Positions 52,601 to 61,607 of a DNA stretch of 64,000 nucleotides are shown here, in pieces. How positions within the stretch are numbered: position 1 is the first letter of the stretch; the number at the start of each line of letters is the position of its first letter. This DNA comes from Flavobacteriales bacterium (lineage in GTDB: Bacteria; Bacteroidota; Bacteroidia; Flavobacteriales_F; PHOS-HE28), in NCBI GenBank assembly GCA_016710685.1, contig JADJVC010000010.1:62001-126000 (forward strand), in the 5' to 3' direction. A program made the position numbers and the translations under genes. The notes beneath the pieces are model-generated. The model made no database searches, was not told where the DNA came from, and worked only from the letters and a program-made list of their open reading frames with translations.

Positions 52601-55073
52601 AACGGATACGCCGAGCGGATGCAGCTTGAGCGCCATTGTGAAAGTGGACGTAGCACCCGCCTTTACCACACAATTGACGAACGACACAACGGTCTGCTCT
52701 TCCGCGGGCATGCAGCTGCACCTAGTGCACGATGTGCCATTACCGGCGCAATACGCATGGAGCAACGCTGCCTTTTTGAACGCGGGCAACGTGGCTGAAC
52801 CCACCATCACGGTGGATACAACGGCAACTTATGTGGTAACGATCACTGCGCCGGGCGGCTGCTCCGTGCAGGACAGCGTGTTGGTAGCCGTCGCCTTCGA
52901 CAACTTGATAACGCCGGTGTATTTGACGGCCTGCGCAGGCGAAAATTTATTACTCGACGCTGAATTCTCAGGCTCAACATACGACTGGACCACGGGTGCA
53001 ATTACCCAATCCATCACGGTAGATACAAGCGGCACGTACACGGCCACCATTACGGACAGCCAGTTGTGCCAAGCGATCCGCTCGTTCGTTGTCACGTTTA
53101 CGCCGTTACCTGTTGTAAACCTCGGTCCGGACTTGGCATTGTGCGGTGAAACCTCGCACGTAATCGATGCGGGTAGCGCTGGCAATAATGTGTTGTGGAA
53201 CACCGGTGCCACCACGCACCAGCTCACGATCACTGCAACTGGCACATACAGTGTTGCGGTTTCTACGCCGAACGGTTGCACCACGCGTGACACCGTTTAC
53301 ATCAGCATGGATCCGCTTCCCGTGGATGCCTTGCAGGATATGACACCTTGCGCGGGTTCAGCACCGGTGCTCAACGCTGGCAATGCGGGCAGCACCTACC
53401 TGTGGAACAACAATGAAACCACGCAGACCATCACGGCCAGCGCCGATGGCACGTATTCGGTCACGATCACCACGCCGCAACATTGCACGGCCACCTATGA
53501 TGCCATTGTCACCTTCACGCCATTGCCCGTCGTGGACCTCGGCCCAGACTTGGCTTTGTGCGGGGAAACCTCACACGTGATCGTTGCGGGCAACGCAGGC
53601 AACAGCGTGCTTTGGAACACGGGTGCCAACACGCACCAGATCACGATCACGGCCACGGGGACATACATCGCGGCCGTCACCACGCCGAACGGTTGCACAA
53701 CGCACGACACGGTGTACATCAGTATGGACCCGTTGCCGGCGAATGCCTTGCAGGACATTACCACATGTGAAAGCACCTTGCCGACACTGAACGCGGGCAA
53801 TGCGGGCAGCACCTACTATTGGAACACGGGCGAAACCACACAGACCATCACGGCCATGGCCACGGGCACCTACGCCTGCACGATCACCACACCGCAGAAT
53901 TGCGCCACTACGTACGATGCGGAGGTTACCCTCGCGCCGGCAGTAAGCGTATACCTGGGTCGCGACACTACTTTGTGCAGTGGACAACCGCTGGTGTTGG
54001 ACGCGGGCAACACGGGTAACACAGTTGTTTGGAACAACGGTATTTCGGGTTCGATCATCACACCCACCGTATCCGGGATCTACACGGCACAAGTGAGCAA
54101 CGGCTATTGCACGGCCTCCGACAGCATCGCGGTGCAGTTCTTGGTACTGCCCAGCGATATTTTGCAGGATGCCACGGCTTGCATCGGGCAAACGGTCACT
54201 TTCGATGCAGGCAACCCCGGCGCCACTTACGCTTGGGACAATGGCTCGCATGCGTCCACCATCACGGTTGATGTGAACGGGACTTACACCGTCGTTGTAA
54301 CCGGCGTGAACGGATGCCCGGCAAGCTTCGACGGCGTGGCGCAGTTCGTGCCGCCACCTGCGGTAGAGCTGGGCAACGATACCGTGTTGTGCAGTGGTGA
54401 GGTTTTAGTGTTGCACGCGGACAACCCCGGCAGCAGTTACACGTGGAGCAATGGTTCTGCGCAGGAATCCATCAATGTGCTCAGTACCGGGATTTACACC
54501 GTAAGCGTTGACAACGGTTATTGCGCAGTGAACGATAGCATCCATGCGATCTTCAATCCGGTTCCGGACCGGCTGCGGAAGCACGACTATATCGTGTGCC
54601 TCGATGAGGATCCGCGCTCGGTGCTTATCGATGCCGGCAACACGGGCAGCACCTTCCTGTGGAGCAACGGCCAGCACGCGCAGGCGATCAATGCCACCAG
54701 CTACGGGATCTACACGGTGGAGATCACCAACGCATTCGGCTGCTTCATTTCCGACAGTGCCAGGGTAACGGAATTCTGCAGGCCTACCATCTTCATCCCT
54801 AACACCTTCACGCCCGACGGTGACGGGGTCAATGAAACATGGGGCCCGGTAGGCAACAACATTGCGGAATTCACCGTGGACGTGTTCGACCGCTGGGGCG
54901 GCGTGATCTTTCACGGCACTTCACCCGCGCAATTCTGGGACGGCACCTTCAATGGCCAACCTGTGAAGAACGATATCTACGCCTACCGCGCGGTTTACAA
55001 ACTGCAAGAGGACAGCTCGGGAAAGCTCGGCTTCGAGCAGAGCAAGCTCGGGCACGTGCAGGTGTTGCGTTGA
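49656..55073 (+). CDS. Giant secreted surface protein, gliding-motility C-terminal domain
   Basis: 1805 residues, GTG start, signal peptide ending SAQAQ. Residues about 25-330 are an IgGFc-binding-like domain (GRDFWVGFMKNASGG, TTDAMQVLPLTGLGTDYLV). About 636-778 is a MAM/reelin-like sandwich (FEGSTAPWWGSIQGG). Nine units of the form LDAGNxGxxxxWNxGxxT...GTYxxxV fill about 1081-1702. The end is the gliding-motility-associated domain (FIPNTFTPDGDGVNETW, DVFDRWGGVIFHG, NDIYAYRAVY), a type B sorting signal for export by the type IX system and surface attachment. Confidence 0.93.
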   Translation: MQKRLHTYILSCAMLLLGAFSAQAQSDQLDTRGRDFWVGFMKNASGGASLSLKIASTAATTGTVTVPLAGWSATFSVAANGVTNVDVPVAYECSGSETVQDRGVRIITQHPVTVTAVNYQISTTDAMQVLPLTGLGTDYLVDAAPGTAPPYVFRSEFLVVATVDGTVVEITPSVNTLGGHPPGVPYTVNLNAGQSYQVQALAGTSDLTGTRIRGTAESGSCRPFAVFGGSTCAVISCAACDHVCEQMTPTNTWGMAFHTVSVGNIGTWAYRILARDNNTQVIIDGGAPITLNAGQYHLVLDALQPVCITANKPVSAIQLLEGQYCATIGDPALLVLIPDSRMSTSAVFTTLPTGQASFYYFVSIVVPTAGIGQATLDGTPIASTLFVPYMACSGYSQAKVPVAVGTHRIACPQGMAAYTYGYGLGESYFYTLGNDMAIPPPVQDTLICSSTVITLAPPEFLTNAVWTMASAPNVVLATGNSYTFTPDHNDVYSIDGELGPSGCPRHYEFQVGVPVSSTLDVLVNSASTITICQGNSVQLSTNPPMDPQVFDMQWTPAATLSNPGISNPVAYPSVDTWYRLNVSSPVGCGTGKDSVLVHVQPSTVRSVRVTADDTQICAGDPSHLHAEVERVLNTDNFEGSTAPWWGSIQGGVPSSVCGSVSGQSLYFNGAGVRSATTGIMDLNAGGKVRFSLKIANGTAPCDNADPGEDVVLESSTNGSTWNILATYNEAAYPAFTPITFTIPGGQAGANTLRVRWRQLTNSGAGQDNWGLDNIEITRYENPVTGLVWTPSTGLSSATSATPTATPTVDTWYKATMTTPSGCSYMDSVLVHVSPAFSIAIINDTVLCGATGVQLQAHALSGGNAAPPGTTWSWSPAAGLSAANISNPVAHPAITTPYVVTAVNAIGCTDTEAVQVTVSGLTALTATAGDNSLCYGEQTQLHANVTSTQPYTVLWSPAGTLSSTTSANPTASPLDTTTYTCVVTDTPSGCSLSAIVKVDVAPAFTTQLTNDTTVCSSAGMQLHLVHDVPLPAQYAWSNAAFLNAGNVAEPTITVDTTATYVVTITAPGGCSVQDSVLVAVAFDNLITPVYLTACAGENLLLDAEFSGSTYDWTTGAITQSITVDTSGTYTATITDSQLCQAIRSFVVTFTPLPVVNLGPDLALCGETSHVIDAGSAGNNVLWNTGATTHQLTITATGTYSVAVSTPNGCTTRDTVYISMDPLPVDALQDMTPCAGSAPVLNAGNAGSTYLWNNNETTQTITASADGTYSVTITTPQHCTATYDAIVTFTPLPVVDLGPDLALCGETSHVIVAGNAGNSVLWNTGANTHQITITATGTYIAAVTTPNGCTTHDTVYISMDPLPANALQDITTCESTLPTLNAGNAGSTYYWNTGETTQTITAMATGTYACTITTPQNCATTYDAEVTLAPAVSVYLGRDTTLCSGQPLVLDAGNTGNTVVWNNGISGSIITPTVSGIYTAQVSNGYCTASDSIAVQFLVLPSDILQDATACIGQTVTFDAGNPGATYAWDNGSHASTITVDVNGTYTVVVTGVNGCPASFDGVAQFVPPPAVELGNDTVLCSGEVLVLHADNPGSSYTWSNGSAQESINVLSTGIYTVSVDNGYCAVNDSIHAIFNPVPDRLRKHDYIVCLDEDPRSVLIDAGNTGSTFLWSNGQHAQAINATSYGIYTVEITNAFGCFISDSARVTEFCRPTIFIPNTFTPDGDGVNETWGPVGNNIAEFTVDVFDRWGGVIFHGTSPAQFWDGTFNGQPVKNDIYAYRAVYKLQEDSSGKLGFEQSKLGHVQVLR

Positions 55074-55850
55074 TCAGAGCTTCAGTTCGAAGCGGTCCGA
55101 CTCCATCCCCACCGGGAATTTCGCGCGGAAGTCCGCTAATGCATTGGCATCGAACGTAGCGTGCGAAATGCAATCGTTCGCCGGTTTGCATGATGCCATC
55201 ACCTGTCCTTTTGGATCGATGGCCACGCTGTCGCCGGTGTAGTGGATGCCTTTGCCATCCATGCCCACACGGTTCACACCGATTACATGGCATTGGTTCT
55301 CGATGGCACGCGCGATCAGCAATTGGCTCCACGGGTAGCTGCGTGCTTCGGGCCAATTCGCCACGTAGAGCGCGGCGTCATAGTCGCCTTTGTTACGTGC
55401 AAAAACAGGAAAGCGCAAGTCGAAGCAGATCTGCAAGAGGATGCGCCAGTCTCGCCATTCCACCACCACGCGTTCATGCCCCGCGCTGAAGTGGTCCGTC
55501 TCATTCGCGAAGCGGAACAAGTGCCGCTTGTCGTAATGTTTCACACTGCCGTCCGGTGTAACGAAGAGCCCGCGGTTGAATGTTTTGTCCCCTTCGGAAA
55601 TGATGGCGCTGCCGTAGATCGCGGCATCGGTACGCGCAGCTTGATCCTTCATCCAACGCACCGATTCACCGTCCATGGTCTCGGCCAATGCCGTGTTCAT
55701 GGTGAACCCCGTGGTGAACATTTCAGGCAGTACGATCAGGTCGGTGTTGCCTTTCAGGCCATCGAACTTACCGGCGAACAAGACGCGGTTGCTCGTTGCA
55801 TTCTCCCAATGGAGCATGCTCTGTACAAGTGTCACTCTTAGATCGCGCAT
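55074..55850 (-). CDS. Omega-amidase, nitrilase superfamily (YafV/Nit2-like)
   Basis: 258 residues. Triad Glu43 (LPEMFTTGFT), Lys108 (HYDKRHLFRFANE) and Cys142 (LQICFDLRFP). Members with MFTTGF and DKRHLF are omega-amidases that convert 2-oxoglutaramate or 2-oxosuccinamate to the dicarboxylate. The gene overlaps the aminotransferase by 13 bp downstream of it, which supports coupled turnover of the product of glutamine-dependent transamination. Cytoplasmic. Confidence 0.9.
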   Translation of the reverse strand: MRDLRVTLVQSMLHWENATSNRVLFAGKFDGLKGNTDLIVLPEMFTTGFTMNTALAETMDGESVRWMKDQAARTDAAIYGSAIISEGDKTFNRGLFVTPDGSVKHYDKRHLFRFANETDHFSAGHERVVVEWRDWRILLQICFDLRFPVFARNKGDYDAALYVANWPEARSYPWSQLLIARAIENQCHVIGVNRVGMDGKGIHYTGDSVAIDPKGQVMASCKPANDCISHATFDANALADFRAKFPVGMESDRFELKL

Positions 55851-57214
55851 AGCTTTTCAATGGCGTTGTCCAATGTTTCATCCTGCTTCGCGAAGCAGAA
55901 CCGAAGTATGCGCTGCTCCGGTGGTGCATCCTTGTAGAACGGGCTGAGCGGGATCGCTGCCACGCCGTATTCGGTGGCTAAGCGCTTCGCAAAAACAAGG
56001 TCGGGCTCGTCGCTGATCTTGCTGTAATCCGCCAGCTGGAAATAGCTGCCCTCGCAAGGCAACGGCTCGAAGGGTGAAGCGCGCAAACCGATGAGGAAGC
56101 GGTCGCGCTTGGCTTGGTAGAAACTTGGAAGTGCTTCGTAGTGCAATGGATCTTTCAAGTACTCGGCAAGTGCGAATTGCATCGGCGTGTTCACGCTGAA
56201 AACGTTGAACTGGTGCACTTTCCGGAACTCCGCCATCAGCGCTTTCGGTGCGAGGATGTAGCCCATTTTCCAGCCGGTGGCATGGAACACTTTGCCGAAG
56301 CTGTAAACCACGAAAGCGCGTTCGCGCAGCTCCGGATAACGGATCGCGGAGGCATGTTGCTCACCGTCAAAAACCAAGTGCTCATAAACCTCGTCGCTGA
56401 TGAGGATAATGTCGGTATCTCGCAAAATATCCGCGATCGCACGCATGTCCGCATCGCGCAGGATGGTGCCCGCCGGATTGTGCGGCGTGTTGATCATCAG
56501 CACGCGCGTTTTCCGCGTGACCGCTTTGCGCAGCGCAAGGGCATCGAACTTCATGTCGTTGCCCAAACGCACATGCACCGGTATGCCGCCGAAGAGTTCC
56601 ACGGTCGGTGCGTAACAGTCGTAAGCGGGATCGATGATGACCACTTCGTCGCCGGGCCGAACAATGGCGCCAAGCGCGGTGAACAACGCCTGCGTGGCCC
56701 CGGCGGTCACGGTGATCTCCGTGTCCGGATCATAGCTGAAGTCATAGAGCCGTTCCACTTTCGCCGCGATCGCATCGCGCAACGCGGGCAACCCCGGCAT
56801 CGGCGCGTACTGGTTGTGGCCCGCCTTCATGGCGGCATGCGTCAACTCGCTCAACTTTTCATCGATCGGAAAATCGGGAAAGCCTTGGCTGAGGTTGATG
56901 GCGCCGGTCTCTTGCGCCAGCTTGCTCATCACGGAAAAGATCGTGGTGCCCACGTTGGGGAGTTTGCTTTTTAGCGCGGGAAGTGCCGAGATCTTGACGG
57001 TCATGCGTTGCGCTTGGCTTTTTGGGAGCGGGGCTTTGGTGGAGGCGCGTTTCGGAGCACGAGGTTTTTCCTTTGCTGGATCGCTCTTGTCGAGCGAGTT
57101 GATCTTGACTTGTTGCTCTTCCGGGGTCAACGTCGATAGTTTCTTGCCCAATCGATCACGGATCGTCCGCAATTCCTCCATCATGGAGGCAGGCTTTGTG
57201 GGTTTAGTTGCCAT
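55838..57214 (-). CDS. Methionine-type aminotransferase with N-terminal extension
   Basis: The class I/II core begins at residue 71 (MTVKISALPALKSKLPNVGTTIFS, from 57004) and runs 388 residues: INLSQGFPDFPIDEKL, TVTAGATQALFTALGAI, NTPHNPAGTIL, and the PLP Lys in YSFGKVFHATGWKMGYI. It resembles YbdL, which uses methionine and glutamine. The preceding 70 residues in frame (MATKPTKPASMMEELRTIRD ... TLTPEEQQVKINSLDKSD ... PKRASTKAPL) have no match to the enzyme and look like a small separate coding unit fused to it. Either start is possible. Confidence 0.85.
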   Translation of the reverse strand: MATKPTKPASMMEELRTIRDRLGKKLSTLTPEEQQVKINSLDKSDPAKEKPRAPKRASTKAPLPKSQAQRMTVKISALPALKSKLPNVGTTIFSVMSKLAQETGAINLSQGFPDFPIDEKLSELTHAAMKAGHNQYAPMPGLPALRDAIAAKVERLYDFSYDPDTEITVTAGATQALFTALGAIVRPGDEVVIIDPAYDCYAPTVELFGGIPVHVRLGNDMKFDALALRKAVTRKTRVLMINTPHNPAGTILRDADMRAIADILRDTDIILISDEVYEHLVFDGEQHASAIRYPELRERAFVVYSFGKVFHATGWKMGYILAPKALMAEFRKVHQFNVFSVNTPMQFALAEYLKDPLHYEALPSFYQAKRDRFLIGLRASPFEPLPCEGSYFQLADYSKISDEPDLVFAKRLATEYGVAAIPLSPFYKDAPPEQRILRFCFAKQDETLDNAIEKLCAI

Positions 57215-57309
57215 TGGGAAGAAGGAGTTCGGGCGCCATGGGACTAAAGGGCGCATGATGCTCAAAGGTAACGCGGAGCCACCGTATGTATGAACAGGCC
57301 CGTTGTACG

Positions 57310-57317
57310 TATATTTG
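57310..57317 (+). promoter_or_regulatory. -7 box of the PIN toxin-antitoxin pair
   Basis: TATATTTG matches TAnnTTTG exactly and ends only 7 bp before the ATG at 57325, so the transcript would be almost leaderless. Confidence 0.55.
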
Positions 57318-57324
57318 GTGGGCC

Positions 57325-57606
57325 ATGAAGAAGAAAGTCACCCTCAGCTTGAAACCGCAAACAGTTGCTATGCTGCGGAAAGCAGGAGCGCGCCGGGCCA
57401 AGCCCATGAGCGCCATTGTGGATGAATTGATGGAAGAACTGGAAAAAAAGGAGAAGGCCAAGGAAGACGACTTCGCTTGGCTGGAAGAAATGGGGACTTG
57501 GCTTTCGGGGAAGTTCACGAAAAAAGATTTTGAGGACGACCCGCGGTTGGCATATTCATTCGGCTATAAGCCAAAGGATAAGAAGAAAAAGGCTAAGGCG
57601 AAATGA
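57325..57606 (+). CDS. Antitoxin, ribbon-helix-helix-like (DUF6364 type)
   Basis: 93 residues. MKKKVTLSLKPQTVAMLRKAG is a beta-strand-helix start as in DUF6364/RHH antitoxins, followed by KPMSAIVDELMEELEKKEKAK and a tail with WLEEMGTWLSGKFTKKDFEDDPRLAYSFG, likely the toxin-binding arm. Ends with a Lys-rich run. The stop overlaps the toxin start by ATGA. An upstream frame to 57286 would read through the promoter. Confidence 0.82.
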   Translation: MKKKVTLSLKPQTVAMLRKAGARRAKPMSAIVDELMEELEKKEKAKEDDFAWLEEMGTWLSGKFTKKDFEDDPRLAYSFGYKPKDKKKKAKAK

Positions 57607-58022
57607 CCCGATTTTTTATTGACACCAACGTGTTTTTTGATGTGTTCGCCAAGGAACGGGAATCGCATGCGGAATCGAGCCAACTGTTCAAGCTGGCGGG
57701 ATTGGAACGAGTAGAACTGGTGCTGGCTTCCATTTCCGTGATGAACGCATTGTACTCTTTCCGGAAAGCTGGACATGACATGGATTCTGTGATCGGTCGA
57801 TTGAACCGGCTGATACCGCTAATGGAATTCGCACCGGTGAACGCCGCTCAACTCGTCGGTGGCATCAACAGTGGTTGGACGGACTTGGAAGATGCTATTC
57901 AATTCCAAGCTGCTGCGGCAGCGGGCAACATCGATGCCATCGTAAGCAACGACAAGGATTTCAAGCAGCAAAAGCTGGTGCCGGTGATAACGCCGAGGCA
58001 GGCGTTGAAGCGGGTGAAGTGA
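57603..58022 (+). CDS. PIN-domain ribonuclease toxin (VapC-like)
   Basis: 139 residues. Metal-site acids: Asp7 in FFIDTNVFFDVF, the NALYSF segment with Asn, Asp in GGWTDLEDAI-type WTDLEDAIQFQAA, and SNDKDFKQQK near the end. PIN toxins cut RNA, often tRNA, when freed from the antitoxin. Overlap with the antitoxin gene and the convergent sdh operon define its context. Confidence 0.9.
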   Translation: MTRFFIDTNVFFDVFAKERESHAESSQLFKLAGLERVELVLASISVMNALYSFRKAGHDMDSVIGRLNRLIPLMEFAPVNAAQLVGGINSGWTDLEDAIQFQAAAAAGNIDAIVSNDKDFKQQKLVPVITPRQALKRVK

Positions 58023-58028
58023 CCAGAG

Positions 58029-58787
58029 TTACTCCTTCGCCACGCTCGCTCCCAAGTACTCCCTGTTCAACCGTGCGATGTTCTCCAGCGAGATGTCCTT
58101 CGGGCATTCGATCTCGCAGGCGCCGATGTTGCTGCAGTTGCCAAAGCCTTCCTTGTCCATCTGCTCCACCATGTTGAGGGCGCGCTCCTTCGCTTCAGGG
58201 CGGCCTTGGGGCAGCAAGGCGTACTGGCTCACCTTTGCGGCAACGAAGAGCATGGCCGAGCTGTTCGGGCAGGCGGCCACGCACGCACCGCAACCGATGC
58301 AGGCGGCGGCATCGAAAGCCTTGTCTGATTCCGGTTTGGGAATGGGCATGGCGTTGGCATCCACCAGATTGCCGTTCGTGTTCACGCTCACAAAACCACC
58401 GGCGGCTTGGATGCGGTCGAACGCGCCCCGGTCCACAACAAGATCTTTGATTATCGGAAATGAACCGGAGCGCCAAGGTTCCACATGGATCACATCGCCA
58501 TCCTTGAACTTGCGCATGTGCAATTGGCAAGTGGTGATGTGGCGGCTCGGGCCGTGCGGACGTCCGTCAATGAACAAGCTGCAGGCACCGCAGATGCCTT
58601 CGCGACAATCGTGGTCGAAAGCGACTGGTTCCTGCCCTTCGCGTACGAGCTTATCGTTGAGCACGTCGAGCATTTCGAGGAAAGACATGTCCTCGGAGAT
58701 GTCGGTAACAGGGTAGTCCACCATCGCGCCTTTAGCGCTGGGACCTGCCTGTCTCCAGATCTTCAATGTCAATTTCATGTTACCCAT
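58029..58787 (-). CDS. sdhB: Succinate dehydrogenase iron-sulfur subunit
   Basis: 252 residues. 2Fe-2S set (DCREGICGACSLFIDGRP), 4Fe-4S set (CIGCGACVAACPNSS) and 3Fe-4S set (CSNIGACEIECPKDI). Passes electrons from SdhA to the membrane subunit. Last gene of sdhCAB, 46 bp after sdhA. The stop lies 6 bp from the convergent toxin gene. Confidence 0.97.
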   Translation of the reverse strand: MGNMKLTLKIWRQAGPSAKGAMVDYPVTDISEDMSFLEMLDVLNDKLVREGQEPVAFDHDCREGICGACSLFIDGRPHGPSRHITTCQLHMRKFKDGDVIHVEPWRSGSFPIIKDLVVDRGAFDRIQAAGGFVSVNTNGNLVDANAMPIPKPESDKAFDAAACIGCGACVAACPNSSAMLFVAAKVSQYALLPQGRPEAKERALNMVEQMDKEGFGNCSNIGACEIECPKDISLENIARLNREYLGASVAKE

Positions 58788-58833
58788 TTGCCTTGCTGTT
58801 TGTTGGGGTCGATCCGGTGCATCGACACTACGT

Positions 58834-60837
58834 CTATTTGTATGAACGTTGCGACAATTTCAATGCTTCAAATTCCAACTTCTCCTTGTGCAGCACATCG
58901 TTGCCGGGTTCACCGGTCCACTCCCAAGCGCCGACAAAGGCGTAGTTGGCATCGTCGCGTAATGCTTCGCCTTCTTCGGTCTGGTATTCCTCACGGAAGT
59001 GGCCGCCGCAGCTTTCGTTGCGGATAAGCGCATCCTTGCACATCAATTCGCCAAGCTCCAGGAAGTCGGCTACACGACCTGCTTTTTCGAGCTCTTGGTT
59101 CAATTCGTTCGGCTTGCCCGGTACGCGCACATTCGCCCAGAAATCTTCGCGGATCTTGCGGATCTCCTCGATGCCTTCCTGCAGTCCTTTCGCGTTGCGC
59201 GCCATGCCGCACTTCTCCCACATCACTTTGCCTAAGCGCTTGTGGAAGTGGTCGACCGGCTCGGTGCCTTTGGTGCTGAAGAACTTGTCGATGCGCTCAC
59301 GCACGGACTTCTCGGCCTCTACGAATTCCGCGGTGTCGGTCTTGATCGGTCCCGTGCGGATCTCCCCGGAGAGTTGGTCGGCGATGGTATATGGCAGGAT
59401 AAAGTAGCCGTCCGCCAAGCCTTGCATAAGGGCCGAAGCGCCAAGCCTGTTCGCGCCGTGATCACTGAAGTTCGCCTCTCCAAGAACATACATGCCGGGC
59501 ACGGTGCTCTGCAGGTTGTAGTCCACCCAAAGTCCGCCCATGGTGTAGTGTACCGCCGGGTAGATCTTCATGGCATGCACGTAGGCGTTCTCGCCCACGA
59601 TGTTCTCGTACATGTCGAAGAGGTTGCCGTATTTCTCGCTCACCACCTTCATGCCCAGCTCACGGATCTTCTCCGCGGAAGGGTTGTCGATGTGATTGAC
59701 ATTGGCCTCCAACTTGCCATAACGTTCAATGGCGGATGCGAAGTCCAGGTAGACGGCCTCGCCGGTCTTGTTCACGCCGAAGCCCGCGTCGCAGCGCTCT
59801 TTGGCGGCGCGGCTCGCCACGTCGCGCGGCACGAGGTTACCGAAGCTGGGGTAGCGGCGCTCGAGGTAGTAGTCGCGATCGTCCTCGGCTATGTCGCTGC
59901 CTTTCTTCTTGCCCTCCTGGATCGCTTTGGCGTCCTCCAGCTTTTTCGGAACCCAGATGCGGCCGTCGTTGCGAAGGCTTTCGCTCATCAACGTGAGCTT
60001 GCTCTGGTGATCGCCGCTCACTGGGATGCACGTCGGGTGTATCTGCGTGTAGCACGGGTTGGCCATATAGGCGCCGCGCTTGTGTGCTTTCCATGCAGCG
60101 GTAACGTTGCTGCCCATGGCATTCGTGCTCAAGAAGAACACGTTTCCGTAGCCGCCGGTGCAGAGTAGCACGGCATGTGCGCCGTGGCGTTCCAGCTCGC
60201 CGGTCACGAGGTTCCGCGCAATGATGCCACGTGCCTTGCCGTCCACCACCACGAGGTCCTGCATTTCGTGGCGGTCGTACATCTTCACTTTGCCCTTGCC
60301 CACTTGGCGCATCAACGCGCTGTATGCACCGAGCAGCAATTGCTGTCCTGTTTGTCCGCGGGCGTAAAACGTGCGGCTCACCAGTGCGCCACCGAAGGAG
60401 CGGTTGTCCAACAATCCGCCGTAGTCGCGGGCGAAGGGCACGCCTTGGGCCACGCACTGGTCGATGATGCTGGCACTGACTTCGGCCAGGCGCCACGTGT
60501 TCGATTCCCGCGCGCGGTAGTCGCCGCCTTTCAGCGTGTCGTAGAACAGGCGGTATATCGAGTCACCGTCATTCGGATAATTTTTCGCGGCATTGATGCC
60601 GCCCTGCGCGGCGATGCTGTGTGCGCGGCGCGAGCTGTCCTGATAGCAGAACGATTTCACGTTGTAGCCCATCTCCGCAAGGGACGATGCCGCGGATGCG
60701 CCCGCAAGCCCGGTGCCCACCACGATGATGTCGATGCGGCGCTTGTTGGCCGGGTTCACCAAGCGGATGTGGTCCTTGTGCTCACTCCATTTCTTTTCGA
60801 TGGGACCGGCGGGGACTTTGGCGTCGAGGATGCTCAT
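58834..60837 (-). CDS. sdhA: Succinate dehydrogenase flavoprotein subunit
   Basis: 667 residues, the length usual for the Bacteroidota/B. subtilis-like form. FAD-binding VGTGLAGASAASSLAEMGYNV, the His-FAD region RAHSIAAQGGINAAKNY, VLCTGGYGNVF, and active-site region HYTMGGLWVDYN then DHGANRLGASALMQGLADG. Oxidises succinate to fumarate at the inner membrane. Spaced 43 bp from sdhC. Confidence 0.97.
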   Translation of the reverse strand: MSILDAKVPAGPIEKKWSEHKDHIRLVNPANKRRIDIIVVGTGLAGASAASSLAEMGYNVKSFCYQDSSRRAHSIAAQGGINAAKNYPNDGDSIYRLFYDTLKGGDYRARESNTWRLAEVSASIIDQCVAQGVPFARDYGGLLDNRSFGGALVSRTFYARGQTGQQLLLGAYSALMRQVGKGKVKMYDRHEMQDLVVVDGKARGIIARNLVTGELERHGAHAVLLCTGGYGNVFFLSTNAMGSNVTAAWKAHKRGAYMANPCYTQIHPTCIPVSGDHQSKLTLMSESLRNDGRIWVPKKLEDAKAIQEGKKKGSDIAEDDRDYYLERRYPSFGNLVPRDVASRAAKERCDAGFGVNKTGEAVYLDFASAIERYGKLEANVNHIDNPSAEKIRELGMKVVSEKYGNLFDMYENIVGENAYVHAMKIYPAVHYTMGGLWVDYNLQSTVPGMYVLGEANFSDHGANRLGASALMQGLADGYFILPYTIADQLSGEIRTGPIKTDTAEFVEAEKSVRERIDKFFSTKGTEPVDHFHKRLGKVMWEKCGMARNAKGLQEGIEEIRKIREDFWANVRVPGKPNELNQELEKAGRVADFLELGELMCKDALIRNESCGGHFREEYQTEEGEALRDDANYAFVGAWEWTGEPGNDVLHKEKLEFEALKLSQRSYK

Positions 60838-60880
60838 TGCAGTTGCGGTTCAATTGTGGTGGTTATGATCATGGCGGGGG

Positions 60881-61570
60881 TTATTTCACCCACCCCAAGT
60901 ACATGGCCACCGGCATGGAAGCGAAGAGGAGAGGAACGATAATGGCGAACGCCGCACCGAGGAAGGCGATGGCACCGTTGTATTTTTTGTGGTTCAGACC
61001 CAAGGATTGGAACGCGCTCCTGAAGCCATGGAGCAGGTGCCAGAAGAGCGAAAAGCAGCCCAGCACATAAACCACCACTATCAAGGGATTGGAAAACACA
61101 TCGGCCATCAAGGCGAAGAGGTTTTCTTGCCCGGCAGCATCAACGCCGTATGGCTCCATGGTGCCGGCGATGTGGCGTGTCTTCACCCAAAAGTGCCAGA
61201 GGTGTACGATGAGAAAAAGGAGGATCAAGGTACCGAGGATGCCCATGCTGCGCGAGTACCACTTACTATTGGCATTGTGCTTGGCGAAAGCATAGTCCGT
61301 AGGGCGCGCGGCGCGGTTCTGTTTCCACAGCATCAGGCCGTCAACCACATGAAGGATCAAGCCCAGAAAGAGCACGATCTCCATGGTCCTGATAATGAGG
61401 TTGGTGCCCATGAAGTGCGCCCATGTGTTGAAGGTGACACCGCCGTCGTTAAAGAAGATCATCGCGTTGATGCCAGCATGCACCACCAGAAAGGTGATGA
61501 GGAAAATGCCCGTTAGGGCCATCCAATACTTCTTAGCGAGTGATGTGCCGAAGAGTCCTTGTTGTGCCAT
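60881..61570 (-). CDS. sdhC: Succinate dehydrogenase cytochrome b subunit
   Basis: 229 residues from MAQQGLFGTSLAKKYWMALTG, the usual start of this b558-type family; the open frame upstream covers the promoter and terminator. Five helices, with His in VVHAGINAMIF, ILHVVDGLMLW, VHLWHFWVK and WHLLHGFRSAFQ as haem ligands. One-subunit anchor, so no sdhD is needed. TACTTTTG (61615-61608) is an exact -7 box 38 bp upstream. Confidence 0.95.
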   Translation of the reverse strand: MAQQGLFGTSLAKKYWMALTGIFLITFLVVHAGINAMIFFNDGGVTFNTWAHFMGTNLIIRTMEIVLFLGLILHVVDGLMLWKQNRAARPTDYAFAKHNANSKWYSRSMGILGTLILLFLIVHLWHFWVKTRHIAGTMEPYGVDAAGQENLFALMADVFSNPLIVVVYVLGCFSLFWHLLHGFRSAFQSLGLNHKKYNGAIAFLGAAFAIIVPLLFASMPVAMYLGWVK

Positions 61571-61607
61571 GCGTTGGATTGGCGTTGGATCGCCGGTTGG
61601 TCCACGG

